This document shows, one piece after another, positions 34,817-47,819 of a stretch of 64,000 nt of DNA. The notes under the pieces were generated by a model that did no database searches, was not told the origin of the DNA, and worked only from the letters and a program-made list of their open reading frames with translations. This stretch comes from Maylandia zebra (Eukaryota; Chordata; Actinopteri; Cichliformes; Cichlidae): the NCBI RefSeq assembly GCF_041146795.1, contig NC_135172.1, positions 13,568,137 through 13,632,136 of the forward strand, written 5' to 3'. Position 1 is the first letter of the stretch. Each line of letters begins with the position of its first letter. The translations under genes were made by a program, and so were the position numbers.

Positions 34817-37673
34817 GCAGCAGTTTGTATGCTGTGCATGTCTGTGCTGAAGGACTTTCGCTTAAACTTGCAAAGAGAAATATGTTCTGTTCACTGTTAA
34901 TGGTTTTACATTTGAATATGTTCACTTGGGAGAACTCACTCTAGCAGGATTGAGTTGATATCTGGACTGAAGAACTTGAGTTTTGACTCTCCCTCTGATA
35001 TCTTGGCCGCCTAAAAATCAGTGTAAACATTGCTCATTAAACTGCAATCAGTTTGTCAACCTATACAGTGTGCACAGGCATTTCCTTTCAGCAGAAATAC
35101 ATAACATCTCACCACTGTGAGGTTTCTAATGCTGTCTTTCAGTGCTGGAGGAAGTCCCTCTGGCAGCGGGGCGCTCTGTGATGTAGAACTGGAATCTGAC
35201 ACAAGCTGGGTTTGCTCTGGTTCACATTTCTCCAGAAAATTATTCTTTGAAGTTGAAGTTCGGGTTTTGGGATCAGAAAAGGTGTCGAGCTGCACGGAAT
35301 CATCCGTTTTGCTTTGGATCAGCTGCATCTCTAATGCTGGTTGAGGAAGTGATTTAGGCGATGAGATCTCTTCACTGACTTCTAACAGAGAGTCCAGATC
35401 AATATCAAAATCTACTGTGCTGGCTGCTTGAATCAGAGCTTGGTCATTGGTTGAACCAATTAAACTGAGAAGAGGGTCAGTTAGCCCCATGCCTCCACCC
35501 CCACCTGCATCTGCAGGAAACAGAGGGGTTACTGTTGCACCCAGATTTGCAGCTGCCTTGTCCCTCGCTCTCTTCTGTCTCTCTCTCTCCTTTTCTTTTT
35601 GAAACTTTTTCAGCATGCTGGTGACGCTCAGAGTCCTAACAGCCTTTTTCTTCTTTTTGATCTCCATCTCATCAGTCTGCCCAATTTCAGACATAGAGCT
35701 ACAAAACAAGAAAATTACAAGGGAACAATTTAGTGTTGTTAAGTCAGCTTTACAGCATCAGTATCTAACTTTGGTCAGCCTCACCTTAACTTATGATCCA
35801 TGTTGCTTTTTATCGCTCCATCTGCTCTGCACAGCTTCTTCCCTGGCTTCTCCTGATCATTATTCAGTTTACGTTTCTGGGAAATTGTTCAAAGGCATGT
35901 TAAACAACTCAAAAACGTTATAAAGAACCAAAATGTTGGTGCAAAATTTCCTTTTAAATCTATTTAGCAGATTTGCCAAAATATTCAGCGCAGCCAGTCA
36001 TGTACTCTTACTGCTTACTTTTGTCATCTCAATCGTTTCCTCTTCGGCTGTGAGGTCATCGTCTTCGGTGTCAGAGGCCTGGCGGAACTGCAGCACGCCC
36101 GAATTCACATAGAACCCACCAAATTTGGTGGTGATGGAGCATGGCACGAACTCGTCATACTAAAAGCAGTATGTAATACAATTACAGAAACTATTGAGGG
36201 ACTGTATAACCACAAGCAGTACACATGATGGCTGTTGAGAGCTTTCACGTGCAGCAGCGAGCTAATGCTTAAGCAGAAAGAACATTTACTCAGTGGTGAG
36301 TGAGGTCATTGTCATAATCTAGAAATCAAACCGTCTTTTTGTGCAGCACAGCAGGCAAGGACGAGTTTATACCAGCTGTGAGAAATTTCAAAAGGTGTTC
36401 TAACACCGACTCACAGCCTCAGAGTTGTCAATGAAAGAATCCTCGTCATCATAACCAAATCCGATGTCGATCAAGTCCTGGATGCGGTCCTTTTTTTTCT
36501 TAGGTTTGGCACCCTGTATTGAGAGGAAGCATAACATTACTGCACCATTTACAAATATTTATCATAGTGATTGCCACCTTCTGTTCACACATCAGTTTAA
36601 TCTTATAGGTTAATAAGGTAATTTGTTTTTTAAATAACAAAGGGAGTAACAGGCTGCTTTCGGAGGCACAACCTGTGTTACCAAAAGTGAACATAATTTA
36701 TTAAGCCTTAATATATGAACGTTCTCTTTATCACATTGTATTGGATTCTCAGGTTATCGTGTCCAGGCTGACCTCTGGGCCACCCAGCTGTAGACAAGCA
36801 CCCATCAACCCTCACAAAAAACACCGAAACCCCCCCCCCCAAACAAAATCTGTTTACATGTTTACAAGAGTAAAAGGCTACTCACATATTTTTCTTCCAA
36901 CTTCCTTGCAATGGCAGCGACTTCATCGTTCTCCCTCTTTTCTTCCTCCTCTAGTCTGCTCAGTGGTCCTTCAATTTTTGACTGACTTATCTGAAACCCA
37001 TTAAATGCCATGCCAGCCATTGTTTTACAGGAAATTGAACACATGTCTGGCTCCAATGCAACCAGCATGTTTATTAGTTTTTCATGAGATTAACAAATCA
37101 AGTCATTCAGAATAGCAATTTACTCCCACTGTGAGTGTTAAAGCAGATCTTTGTCCCACTTTGACTATTATCTAACTTTTAAACCCAGCTCTGGCTTTAA
37201 AAAGTTAGTTTTTTAACCCACTTTTGAAACTAAGCAAAGGCTGCTGCTGAATTAGCAATGCAGTTCCAACTGAATTAAAACTGAACTGCTTTTTGTGTGT
37301 GTAATACCTTAAATGGTTTACAATTTCATGTGGTTAGCCAAAAGCCTAAAAAATATTTAGCCTACTTAACCCAGACTAACTACAGTCACGGGTCTGTTTG
37401 TATCTTAACTGGTTACAGGTTAGGAGGGTGGAGGTCGTGACTTAATCCCACCTTGTCATCAACAAGCTGCCTATAGCTGAACTCCGGGAAGCTCCGCTCG
37501 TCGGGCTCAAATAATGTGAGGACGAGCCGGACTGTTTCAGTGTCAGCGGGTCGATCTGAGCGGGATTCTTCCATCTGCGGAACCCCTGACGGACACCTGT
37601 GGGTCGAAGGCGAGTTAGAAGAGGGCGCATCACTGCTGAGAGTAAACAGCTGAACTCTCCGGGGTTCAGCCAT
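32304..37673 (-). CDS. ubn1: Ubinuclein-1, HIRA histone chaperone complex subunit (799 aa, 13 exons)
   Basis: Seen: exons 37452-37673, 36886-36990, 36415-36513, 36019-36159, 35785-35876, 35113-35698, 34940-35010, 34061-34190, 33844-33968, 33362-33442, 33109-33252, 32966-33013 and 32304-32859 sum to 2400 nt, in frame from ATG to TGA. Key blocks: [15 protein letters not shown] (exon 1); the HIRA-binding Hpc2-related domain [40 protein letters not shown] (residues ~118-175); [15 protein letters not shown] and [11 protein letters not shown] (exon 6); the ubinuclein middle domain [32 protein letters not shown] (~425-480); [28 protein letters not shown] near the end. Family knowledge: UBN1 with HIRA, CABIN1 and ASF1a deposits H3.3 in the nucleus. 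[10 protein letters not shown] and the FQKEKE block fit UBN1 better than UBN2. It is shorter than human UBN1 (about 1,130 aa), lacking most of the Ser/Pro-rich C-terminus. Confidence 0.93.
34781..34816. repeat. AAT trinucleotide microsatellite in ubn1 intron
   Basis: About 11-12 AAT units between exons 7 and 8. Confidence 0.9.
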
Positions 37674-37830
37674 CCCAGCGACAGCACACCGGAGTCTGGT
37701 TTGGTTTGAACTGAGGAGACGGGCAAAGAGAGTTTAATTAAACTCAAACTGCGGCAGGTGTGCGCGCACGTGCCCAACTGTGTTACCTTGGCAAGCAATC
37801 CCGTTTGTTTAAAGCGAGGTTTATTTCTTT
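37674..37830 (-). promoter_or_regulatory. ubn1 5' UTR and core promoter region
   Basis: Immediately upstream of the ubn1 ATG. Contains a GCGCGCACGTGCCC motif (CACGTG E-box at about 37765) and no clear TATA box. The exact transcription start is not determinable here. Confidence 0.4.
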
Positions 37831-37975
37831 AAAGATGGTCCGTCTTCTTCGTTTCTCACGCATAAAACTCTCTCAGAACCAGGTGGAAGAAGAACGTGTT
37901 GAAAGAGAAACAGGATTCTGGAAAAACGTCTGTAAAGCTTTGGGAGTGCCAAGTACTGGCTCTGTATTATCCTAA

Positions 37976-38455
37976 GTATCCATCCATTTTCTTCCGCTTA
38001 TCTATCAGTGGCGCCTCCAGATTTTTTTTCATAGGGGTGGCCAATATAGGCACCACTAAAAATATTGGGGATTGCGCACAAAAAACAGAATTTCCAGTTT
38101 TATTATGCTGTTGTCAAATATAGGTTGCTTGAAAAATATTGCAAAAAAGAGAGACGTTGTTATTAAAGTTGATATCACTGACAATAGGTAGGCCTACATA
38201 TGAAAAGCAAATAAGATTTTGAAATCCATAATAATGTGTTCTAAACAGGAATAAATAATTATAAGTTAATGTTAATACTTCAACTCATTGTAGGCTGTCT
38301 TTCTCTCTCTTGTGCTCACGTTTATTCGAATTATTACCAACATAAGACAGTTTTACCAGGATGGGCCATTAGGGAGGGCAGCAAATTTTCTGAGGGGGTG
38401 ACCATTCTAATAAAAAATGTAGGTAATGTATTCATGCTGTTCCACAAGAGTTTTT
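37976..38455. repeat. Interspersed repeat beginning at a CCATCCATTTTCTTCCGCTT tract
   Basis: Opens with the common CCAT/TTCCGCTTATC teleost repeat start, then GTGGCGCCTCCAGATTTTTT and GGGTGGCCAATATAGGC. Another piece near 38360-38400 (GGGAGGGCAGCAAATTTTCT) may belong to the same element. No coding capacity. Confidence 0.4.
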
Positions 38456-38889
38456 AGTTATTTGGTTTGTGCATGGCAACAAGCACATGTCTCAAAGCAG
38501 ATTTATGTAACAGTTAATATAAATAACGTGAAAAATACTTTTACAAAGAATAAAAAAAAATATTTTTTTCAGTAGTTCTATTTGCAGAAGAGGAAGATTG
38601 TCTGAGTATGGCCCCTGCTGCTTCTTATCTGCTTTCTCAACACCTGGAAATCTCTGCCCTTGTGTTTACACTTTACAAAAAGTCCAAAGATTCTTGAACA
38701 CAGAAGAAATCTTTGACATTATTTTCGGCCCAGGATGGAAGGTTTGGCTTTTGTGATCCACACTCCAGGCAACCAGATGGACTACCCTGGGCCCAGATGG
38801 TACTGGTACAGCTGTTGGGTTTCTTTTCACACATTTGGATGATCTTATAACAAAACTTAACAAAATGTTCACTAAAGTTAGGCACCAGT

Positions 38890-40360
38890 CGAGATGCTCA
38901 TTTTGAACTGACGCCTGTGCTTTTTCAGCATTTAGATGAGCTTAAGCAAAGCACTCTGCCACATGTAAATTCTCCTGCCTAAGCAGTCAGTGCCCAGGGT
39001 TGTATTTCTCCTGTCAAAAGGGACACATCTCAGGTTTAAGTGCAGATAAACTTCAGCATGACAGTCTGCTAGAGGTAGCTTCTCATAACTAAACAACCAA
39101 AAAACAGAAACAAAGATTTCTAAGGAAAAACTTAAGAACTTTGACATTGGAAACAAAATTGAGAATTATCATATGCTAAGAAAAAATCACAACAGAGAAA
39201 GAGATACGGCAGTGAGATTTGCGAGAGTTTAAAATTCATATCAACAAGCTCATTATCATCAAGACAGAAGTTTCCAACAAAAACAAACGTCATACATCAC
39301 AAACCGATACCAACAGGACATCGGCTTTAAGCAAAAGCAGAGGTTAGTTTGAAGAGTCTTAAAAGGCTTATATCACCACTCGTTATGCAAGGGATGCAGC
39401 ATTTACATTTAAACAACGGCTAAGAATAAGACAAACAATGTGTAACAAATGCAAACGACTGAGTAACACCATGCAGACTGCAATAGACATTAGAGGAAGA
39501 TGCAAAATAGACACCAAAATGACAGTTTCGATCACAAATAAAAAGTGGGCTTACCAGCCCTAACCCTTAGGACAAACTTTTGCCTTATGAGAAAGTTTAT
39601 TAGTTTGCCATAATGAATGCCACCATTCAGAACAGTGCATGCTTCCAAATAACAGAAAGAGAGGGTGGATCTGTCACACTTGCCAAAGACAGCTTAAAAT
39701 GGTAATACGTCTCCCCTAGCAATAGCTAATAATTTACAGCTTACAGATATTCCAAATGAACTGTGCGACCTGAACATATTAGAGAGGCATCTCATTGCCA
39801 AGTGCATAACATTTGCCAAAGTAATCCCTCTTCCAAAAGGCCAACAAAAGAGCTGTTCATGGCAATGTTGTCTGTGTCGCTGAGGTACAAGAAGTAGTGA
39901 AGTTACCAAGACTGTAGCATAATCGCTCATAACTTGAGATCCATTTCTCAAAGGGCATCAGCTGTTTCAGGCTGTGACATAGAATAAGCTCCTCATAAGC
40001 TTGTGAGGACTTTGCTTAAACACCATCCAAAGTATGAGGACGTAACAATCAGAGATACACCTGACTTATGCGACCCAACGTTAGACAGTGATGAAGGTTC
40101 AGACTCTGATGGCTAGAGATGATTACTTTGAGGAAAATTTAAGGGGAATTGACAGGTTTGAGACTGAGGCACTTTGTGATGCTGAAAGTGATCCTGAAAT
40201 TGCTGAAAGAGTTAGGAGTAAATCAGGTTATTTACGGGAACCAGAGCCTCAATCAAATAATTGAGGCTCTGCCAACTATAAAAATCTTCCCTTGTGCCCG
40301 ACTGTTTAACAGGAAACAGAGTCCTTTCTTCAGTTCAGCAACCCTTCATTAGAAGTGGCT
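38890..40360 (+). mobile_element. Decayed Helitron N-terminal coding region
   Basis: With frameshifts and stops, the plus strand reads MCNKCKRLS (near 39438) and then ANNLQLTDIPNELCDLNILE, RHLIAKCITFAKVIPLPKGQ (about 39723-39846). That is the block found upstream of the Rep/helicase domains in fish Helitron proteins (PxELxxLxxLExxLIxxxxxFxKxxxLPKG). A basic repetitive stretch precedes it (39180-39430) and an acidic one follows (about 40020-40115). No Rep or helicase motif is visible, so this is a truncated pseudogene fragment. Confidence 0.7.
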
Positions 40361-42930
40361 GGGTCAATAAAGTAAGAGGCAAAGATGTGAATTACACACA
40401 TTTGTGGACCCCAAACCTGTTAAAGAACACTGGTTTCCTCCGTCTTCAGTAGTGAAATGCTTGCACTGTACGACCATTACACATTTATTTGATTTACTGC
40501 GAACTGCCTTAATTGATCATATGCACGTTTTCTGCATTAGACTTTTTAGACCTCTCTAAAAAAGTTAGACCTCTCCAGCAGCTGAGAATCTGCACCCAGT
40601 GACCGAGAGAGGACAGACAGCAGAGACCCTGAGACCAGATGATCCTTTTGAGCTGCACTCCGTCTCCAGGTACCTTAAAAAGAATAAAATGAGCAGTGTG
40701 CCACTCTGTGAAACATTTATTATATGCTCAAGTTTTCATATTTCTGTCTTTTAACTCCACTGCCATTACATCACCAAATGAGTATGTTTGATTAAGGTTT
40801 GATCAGCATGTTAATGAATGTAACATGACATTTCTCACCATTTGATGTCAAATATATATTTGCATTATCCATGTTTTGCATACCAATTCTCTATCTACTA
40901 TTGACTTCTGAGAAACACAAATTTCTGATTCCGCTAATCAAAGCTATGCAGAGTCGTGTCGACTGAAGTGGAGCACATAGTGATTCTGCATGGACTTAGC
41001 ATTAGCCGAGATGAACCTAGGCACTGCGTAAGTGCATAAAAAGCCTTAGCTATGACTATGGCTTATGCACACATTTATCTCACCACTCAGTGACTGTTAA
41101 ATTCAGTGAAAATGTCATGGTGTTGAATGTTAACTTCCTTTTGTTTTGTGCACTTCTGTTTAACAGGAAGTGAAGCCCTTTCTATAGCTTGCACACACAT
41201 CATTGCATATTATATATTTCAGATCAATACTCAGTAAGTGCATTTTTTCCCTTACCGTCTTCAAATGTCTCAAATCTTTTATTCCATGTACATTATGTAA
41301 ATGTATTTACTTTCTTTTGGATTTTTGTGCATCTGTGAATATTGTACTTTTCAGTCTCATTGAGTTAAATCTATGTTCTGGCATATGCAAGTTTTTCATG
41401 TAGGCATGTGCTGATGTCATAGTAGAGACTATTCACGGCCACGTTAAGGAGAAGACGACGTTCACATGTGGACGAGGAGGAATAAGCTGAAAGAAATGGA
41501 GAGGGCATCCAAGGGACTATTGTGTGATCCATTTGCAGTCATCTGGAGAAAATCTAAAGAAAAAGTTCAAAAAGTCAACTGAAGGTGATCTTTGTTTTTG
41601 ACTTAAGAAATTAATAATTATGGTAATTCACTTTTCAATAATGACACAATTGATGTAAGACAAAACTTCATCAGAATTGGTAAAAAACAAACAAACAAAC
41701 AAACAAATAAATAAATTTATAGGTCGATTGTTTTTTTCACATGTATCATTTTTATAGAGCACAAAAGAAATGGTTGGATCTGAAATACCAGCCACCTCCA
41801 GCAAAAAATCAAGAAGGAGAAGAAAAAGAGGAACACTGCTGATACATTACAGGTAACATGTTTAATGTAATAAGGGTAATTAGGAAAAGTGGAGACAGCC
41901 GTGGAGAACAAGAAGCAGCTCAACTGAATTAGAAAAGAAACAGGAAACAAAACTAAAAGCAAAGCATACGTCAAACTAACTTTCAAAGTTAAATGGAAAA
42001 TGTTTGAATTAAACAGGAAAACACAAATGAACTAAATAAAGCAGAAATGAAGACTGAGGGAGGAATTAAACGAAAGCAACTCAGAACTAACAAAACTGAA
42101 CACGCTAAGAACGAACACAGCAGTTAATCATGTTTCTTTATTTGGAAATCCACAGAAATCTATTGTTTCCCCACAGCACTGCAGAAAAAAGAACTTGTTG
42201 CTGTGGTTCTGTCTCAGATCAAAGGCAGTAACTTTCTTTTTCAGCACAGTGAGCTGAAATTATTAGAACCTCATCGTTGGTTAACAAAGTAAGTTATGTG
42301 TCTAAAACAGAATCCAAATAACTGTAACTTCAATTATTGTGTTAAAATAATCCTTTGAACACACAAATATTATAAGCATGCCTGGCTGCTAACATGTTCT
42401 TCTCCCCGAAACCAAAGACTTAACATTAGGAAATGTTAAGCATTACCAACATTAAGCATTAGGGAGTTAAAATCTTACAGGGCATCTGTACATTCAGTGG
42501 GGAAAAAACTAAGCTGTAAGATATCACACTGTATTTTAAATTGAACAGGGATTTAATTGTTTTTAAAATGCTAAATAATGACTTGTTTTACATCCTTTGT
42601 CTGTCCCTCCTTCTAAAATATGTCTCAACGAAATAGAAAGTGCCCTGTAATACACTGAACCCTAATAAGAGATCCAACAAGTTGGATGTGGGCGTCTGTG
42701 AGTACTGTTGTATATACTGAACCACTACATCGCTGCTTCCTGTCTGGGGCAAGAGAGATACTGAGGATTAATATAGAACAGCTGTCCAGGAGCTCTGCGA
42801 TGTCCTGGTCAGGACTTTAATTTTCTTTTTTAACAGTGTATATTTTGTCAAAGCAATAAAAAGTCTGAGATCAAAGAATCACCAGAGCAGGTAGCTCTAT
42901 ATTTTTGACTTCTTTCACCTAAGCCTACTT
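40361..42930. other. Intergenic, no gene recognised
   Basis: AT-rich sequence with an AAAC-type short tract at about 41683-41714. The longest frames (41717-41986 minus, 41203-41403 plus) are hydrophobic low-complexity translations with no domain. Confidence 0.5.
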
Positions 42931-42936
42931 GCAAAG

Positions 42937-43320
42937 GTGAAGCCATTTCTCTGTTTCAGAGACTTTGAAAAAGCAATCAATGCCTTTAATTCATCTCGCC
43001 TTGACTTCTGCAACAGCCTCTATGGTGTTACTTCGTCATTAATTGGCCGACTACAGCTGGTTCAAAACCCCGCGGCAAGGTTCCTGACTGGCACACACAA
43101 ACGAGAGCACATATCCTCTATACTTGCCTCGCTACACTGGCTGCCAGTTAGTTTTCAAATTTATTTTAAGATCTTGACACTTGTTTTTAAAACATTGCAT
43201 CTGATCTTCTAAATTGGTATACTCCGGTGAGATCTTTGAGGTCTGCAGACCAAATGCTTCTAGTTGTCCCTAGGTCTAGCTTAAAACAGAGATCAGGTTT
43301 TTGCTGTGACTGCAAAGGGA
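42937..43320 (+). pseudogene. L2/CR1-type LINE reverse-transcriptase fragment
   Basis: A 91-residue frame matches the C-terminal end of fish L2-like reverse transcriptases: FNSSRLDFCNSLYGV, IGRLQLVQNPAARFLTGTHK, EHISSILASLHWLPVSFQI, FKILTLVFKTLH. The continuation is frameshifted. No upstream RT core is present, so it is a 5'-truncated insertion. Confidence 0.88.
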
Positions 43321-43324
43321 ATTA

Positions 43325-43409
43325 GGCTCCCTTTCCCGTCTCCGGCTGTAATCAGCCGAGCAACCTGTTGCTTGGCCCGTAAACGTGTTAACCACGACAC
43401 TACGGAGCC
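43325..43409 (-). pseudogene. tRNA-like (tRNA-Val-derived) fragment
   Basis: On the minus strand the 85-nt unit starts GGCTCCGTAGTGTCGTGGTT, followed by AACACGTTTACG, close to the 5' half and A box of a vertebrate tRNA-Val. Its last bases GGGAGCC can pair with the first GGCTCC. The B box (GGTTCGAATCC-type) is absent, so it is not a working tRNA gene. Probably the head of a SINE or a tRNA pseudogene. Confidence 0.4.
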
Positions 43410-44462
43410 ACAGAACACAACGAGAACGCAATTGTCTTTATTTTCTCAGGAATTTTTCTGCAATTAGGGATGAAACTCTGCAAACTTGTGGAGCAGTTAC
43501 ACACATAGGAGGAATGTGTTTTCTTTATATCAAATATCATGGATGGCTTTTAATTTATTTTTGATATTAAGTCATCACATTCAGTTAATCTTGTTGAATT
43601 TAAGCGTAACTGTCTTTTATTTTCTTGGGAATTTTGTAGTAACTTATGATGAAATTGTGCACACGTATAGAGTGAGTGAGCCAAAAGACATCCGCATCTC
43701 AACGATCAAGCATGACTTCTTTACATTTTTTTAATAACTGAAAATGGATACAGGAATGCCATGAAGAAATAACAGATGTTACAAACACAAAAGGAAGAAT
43801 CAAGGATATAACTACACAAAGGCTGATTAGAACAGCCCGAATGAATTAGCACAGTTGTAGACAAACACCACAATGAGCGCGGGGAGGAAGTAAAGCTAAA
43901 CAAGCAGAGACAAAATTGTATCAAAATAAAACAGCTAGTGTAGCACAGTAACTGACATCAACCTACACATAGGGGAACTGACAAAAAAATAAATACATTT
44001 AAGGAGGTCTAATGGCTAATATTCACATTGGCACTTTTTGACCCAATTCCAATTAATGTCTCTGCATTAGAAGGAATCACCAACGTTTCCTCAGTCTTTC
44101 AGAAAAGTCCTCCATTACACTCACAGTGGTGTTTTTCACCTATGTTCTTGCTTTTTCTGTGATGAGTTCAAATTCAAAAAAGGTTAAAAAAAAATTAAAA
44201 ACAAAGTATTAAACCCCTGTTTAAAACCTCATTTAGAAACATTTTCAAACTCAGAATTAAAAAGAAATATTAAAAATCTTTTAAAAATGTAATTTAAAAA
44301 GAAAAATTGGAATCCAGGAATTGGATTAAAAAAAATCAGTCTGACTTTTGCTTTCAATTTCTTTGTCCTATTAGCTGTTGGATTAATTGTTGGATTATCT
44401 TCTCCATTCAGCATATCCGAGACTCTTTTGGTATTGGAGAAAAAGGAATGCAAATTAGGCTA

Positions 44463-45030
44463 GTGTCACAGTACGGGGCAGCACTCTGTATGAGTTTGCG
44501 AAGAGGACCCAAAATGCAGGCAAAATGGAACGTGGAACAAAACTTGAATTAACAAAAAGGAGCCGTTTAATATGGCTGATGGAGATACATGAAGTAATAC
44601 ATAAGGAAAACAAAGATGAGCATAAACAATAACCTAAACTGGCAAAACTAAAAAATAAACATGGGGAAAAAAACCCTCAACATGAAACTTGGCCTGGATG
44701 CAACAAAACCTGAAACATGACAAGAACAACAGACAACCTGACAAAGACTGAATGAGAAAACACACACTAAATACACACAGAAGGCTAATGAGGGGAGTGG
44801 GAACACATGGGGAAACACCTGACACTAATCTGACATAACCAAACAAAGGAAGCAAAGCCGACTACACTGACATAGGACACAGACCTTCAAAATAAAACAG
44901 GAAACATGAGACACAGACATGACAGTACAAACTTGATAACATAAGACAGCATGACACATAAAGAGTGAGGAAAACTTAAATACTGGGGAAGAGAACACAA
45001 GGGGAATCTAATAAACAAATAAACTTCGCG
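44463..45030 (+). repeat. Teleost interspersed repeat (GTCACAGTACGGGGCAGC start)
   Basis: Opens GTGTCACAGTACGGGGCAGC, then AGGACCCAAAATGCAGGC and AGGGGAGTGGGAACACATGG, which I recognise as a frequent fish repeat (non-autonomous, class unresolved). The right boundary is approximate. Confidence 0.4.
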
Positions 45031-47118
45031 AACCAACATCAAAATAAACTAAATGTAACTTTAACATGAAGACATGTTGGCTATGTAAAAAAAAGCTAAA
45101 GGGCTAAAGACACACACCTTTGATGCTGCGAGGCAAAATATCAATTTTTCACACATAGAAATGCAGAAACTAAGAAAAAACAAAAGTTTTCCTGGCAGGA
45201 GTTCTTTCACAAGCTCTACTTCTAGTGATTCAACTTAACAAGTTGAAAAAACAGTGTGATGACAGAGCAGCTCAAAGAAAAAGCGACATTTACTAAAATA
45301 TCAGGATATTATCAGCCTTGCTGTACCCTTTATTAGTTCAGTCTAATGTGTATTATGAGGATTCATGTGACCCAGTGCAGGAAGAAAGCGAACGTGAAGA
45401 AAAGAGAGCTCAGCTTTTACATGTTGTTTTACGGGATGTTTCTAACTGTAACTGATGAAAGAACTAACAAAAAACAAACTACCAGGAAATTCAGAATCTC
45501 CAGGAAACTGTGCGTAACAGCACAGATTTAGCAGACACAACGGACACAACTTAGCAAAAAAGCCAATGGAGTCATTTTGTCCTCTTGGCTTTTTAAAAAT
45601 CATGTAATTCTGGTCAAATCTATTATATATTATATATTTATGACTTTATATTTCATGACTTTTCCTAAAATTGGCTTATTTATCAAAAAGTGAATTTTGG
45701 GTTATGTAGGACTTAAAAAAAAAGCAAAGATATTATGATCACTTCAGGCAGATGTGGCAGATGTGTATGAGATGATAAGTTCAGTGTTAAAATGAGTAGT
45801 CATCTATTGTGATGCCTCTCTTTTTAAATGTTCTTTACGTTATCCAAAATTCCTTTTTAGCTTTTTGTAATGTTCTTCTGCAATTATTAAATTACTGAGA
45901 TTTGTTAGATGTTGTATTATTTGTTGTAATCTCCATTCATTAATTTATTTTTCTTTAATCTGTAATTAAATTATGTATAAAACTAATAAAATCCCCCAAA
46001 ATTAGTCTTAAATCTTTTTTTGTCAAATTGTACTTAAAATTTACAAATTTTTAAATATCTTTGCCATTAGCACAATTGTTCCAGGACAGGGTCACAATAA
46101 CTCCTCCCTTTGGTTCCAGCGGTTTTGGAATTCCAGTTCCAAAAAGAAGAGGAACTATTTATGAAGCAGGAATTGTCTATACTAACGGGGTTGCACACAA
46201 GCCTAAAAATGATCAAAGTTTTCAATCCCTGTTTTGCACAATTGCAGTTAATTTTTTTGTGCACAATAAAAGTACAGTTGTTTAGCAGTAAATATCTTTT
46301 CTGGTATTTAAAAAAAATCTACTGAAACATACTTCCAGTCATGTGCTGTGGAGGTCAGTCAGCTGATCCACAGATCTTAACAATGAATATTTGATCCCCA
46401 GTGAAGTGACTGCCTTTGGTGTTTGGACTGAATAGTCTTTGATGAGAGAAGGAACCTAGAGCACTGCCAGCTTTACAGAGACAAAATAGCCACATGAGGA
46501 GCTGCACTGCAGCTTTTTCACTACACGAGGGCGCTGGAGATCTACAAGGCTGAGCATGGCTCACTGTTACAGCCAAAACTGAAACAGCCTATTTCAGGAG
46601 GCCCGGACTTATTCAACATTATGAACTTTGGTGAAATGAAATCAGCAGACTCTTCTTTTAAGCCTTTGTTTGTGCCAGGACAATCAATCAACATATGCTC
46701 AGTTTATAAAGATTACAAACATTAATATGTGTTTGCAGATTGTGATCACATGTTTAAGGTGAAGCCCTGACTGCAGTGTGTTTGTTAAAGTGTGGCTTTT
46801 GGACTATTAAAAAACAATAACAGAAAAACCCTGCTACATTTGTAGATTTGCGTGTAACTCCTGGAATCCTTCATGCAGCCTGCACACGGCCTGCAAGGAA
46901 TTGACTCTGACAATTACAATAATGAGATAATTGCAATCTGTCACCATACATTCAGCGTTAGCGTATCACAAAATAACCAATGCAAGTGTGATATTCCTTC
47001 TACTCACCACACAAGTCTGATCTGCATAACACACACAGCACCCCACTTTGTAATTATAAATGAATTTCACGGTGTGAGGCTTTTAATGCAAATAATGTGG
47101 ATCTTCTCACCAACAGGA

Positions 47119-47120
<2 letters not shown>
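45031..47120. other. Intergenic, no gene recognised
   Basis: AT-rich. A small island at about 46080-46200 reads TTCCAGCGGTTTTGGAATTC-type partly self-complementary sequence, likely a repeat. Open frames here are short and unrecognisable. Confidence 0.45.

Positions 47121-47174
<54 letters not shown>
47121..47174. repeat. GT dinucleotide microsatellite
   Basis: About 27 GT units. A shorter GT run is at 47421-47451. Confidence 0.95.
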
Positions 47175-47177
<3 letters not shown>

Positions 47178-47819
47178 GGAGTATGTGTGTATCAGATTGT
47201 GGCCAAGCTTTGTTTGACTAGCTTTCCCTCTAAAACGAGTTAATGGGATGGAAGTTATTTGCTACCCTGAGCTGACGATCCGGGGTCGAACAGAAGGGTT
47301 GAATTAAAAAAAAAAAACAGAAAAGAAAAAATGCATCAATAATTGTGCAGAAGACAATGAACACACCAAATCAGGACAAAGAAAGACAGATGGAGACGGC
47401 AGGGGTATAGCCTTGGTTTCCGTGTGTGTGTGTGTGTGTTTGTGTGTGTGTGGTTAGTGACAGGGACCCCATCAGTGCAGGATCAGAGTGGGGAAATTGG
47501 AGGACAATGTTGGAAGAAGGGGGGTGTGAGGGGTTTGTGGGATAATTTAAACCGATTGGGGAGGCGGTGTCCCAGAGGTGCATAATTTACTCATTCATTA
47601 ACTAGACCAAACAAGAGCCAATATTAATTAACTCGTTCCTCGTGGCGAGGCGCCCCGAGAAGCGCGTGCTTTGTTGTCAAATGACCACATAGGAAGTGAA
47701 GGCTTTAAAATGAGACAGGCCGCAGGGTGAAGATGCTTTTAATTTGAAATGTGACAAATAATCAAGGGCATTTGTTCTTAAATGAACTTTGGTGAGTGTA
47801 CTTATGTGCACACATTTTT

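Noticed and set aside
35056-35709. Possible separate 217-codon gene
   Set aside because: It is ubn1 exon 6 read through its splice sites; the homology to ubinuclein is internal.
39694-39951. 85-codon minus frame
   Set aside because: Antisense shadow of the Helitron block on the plus strand.
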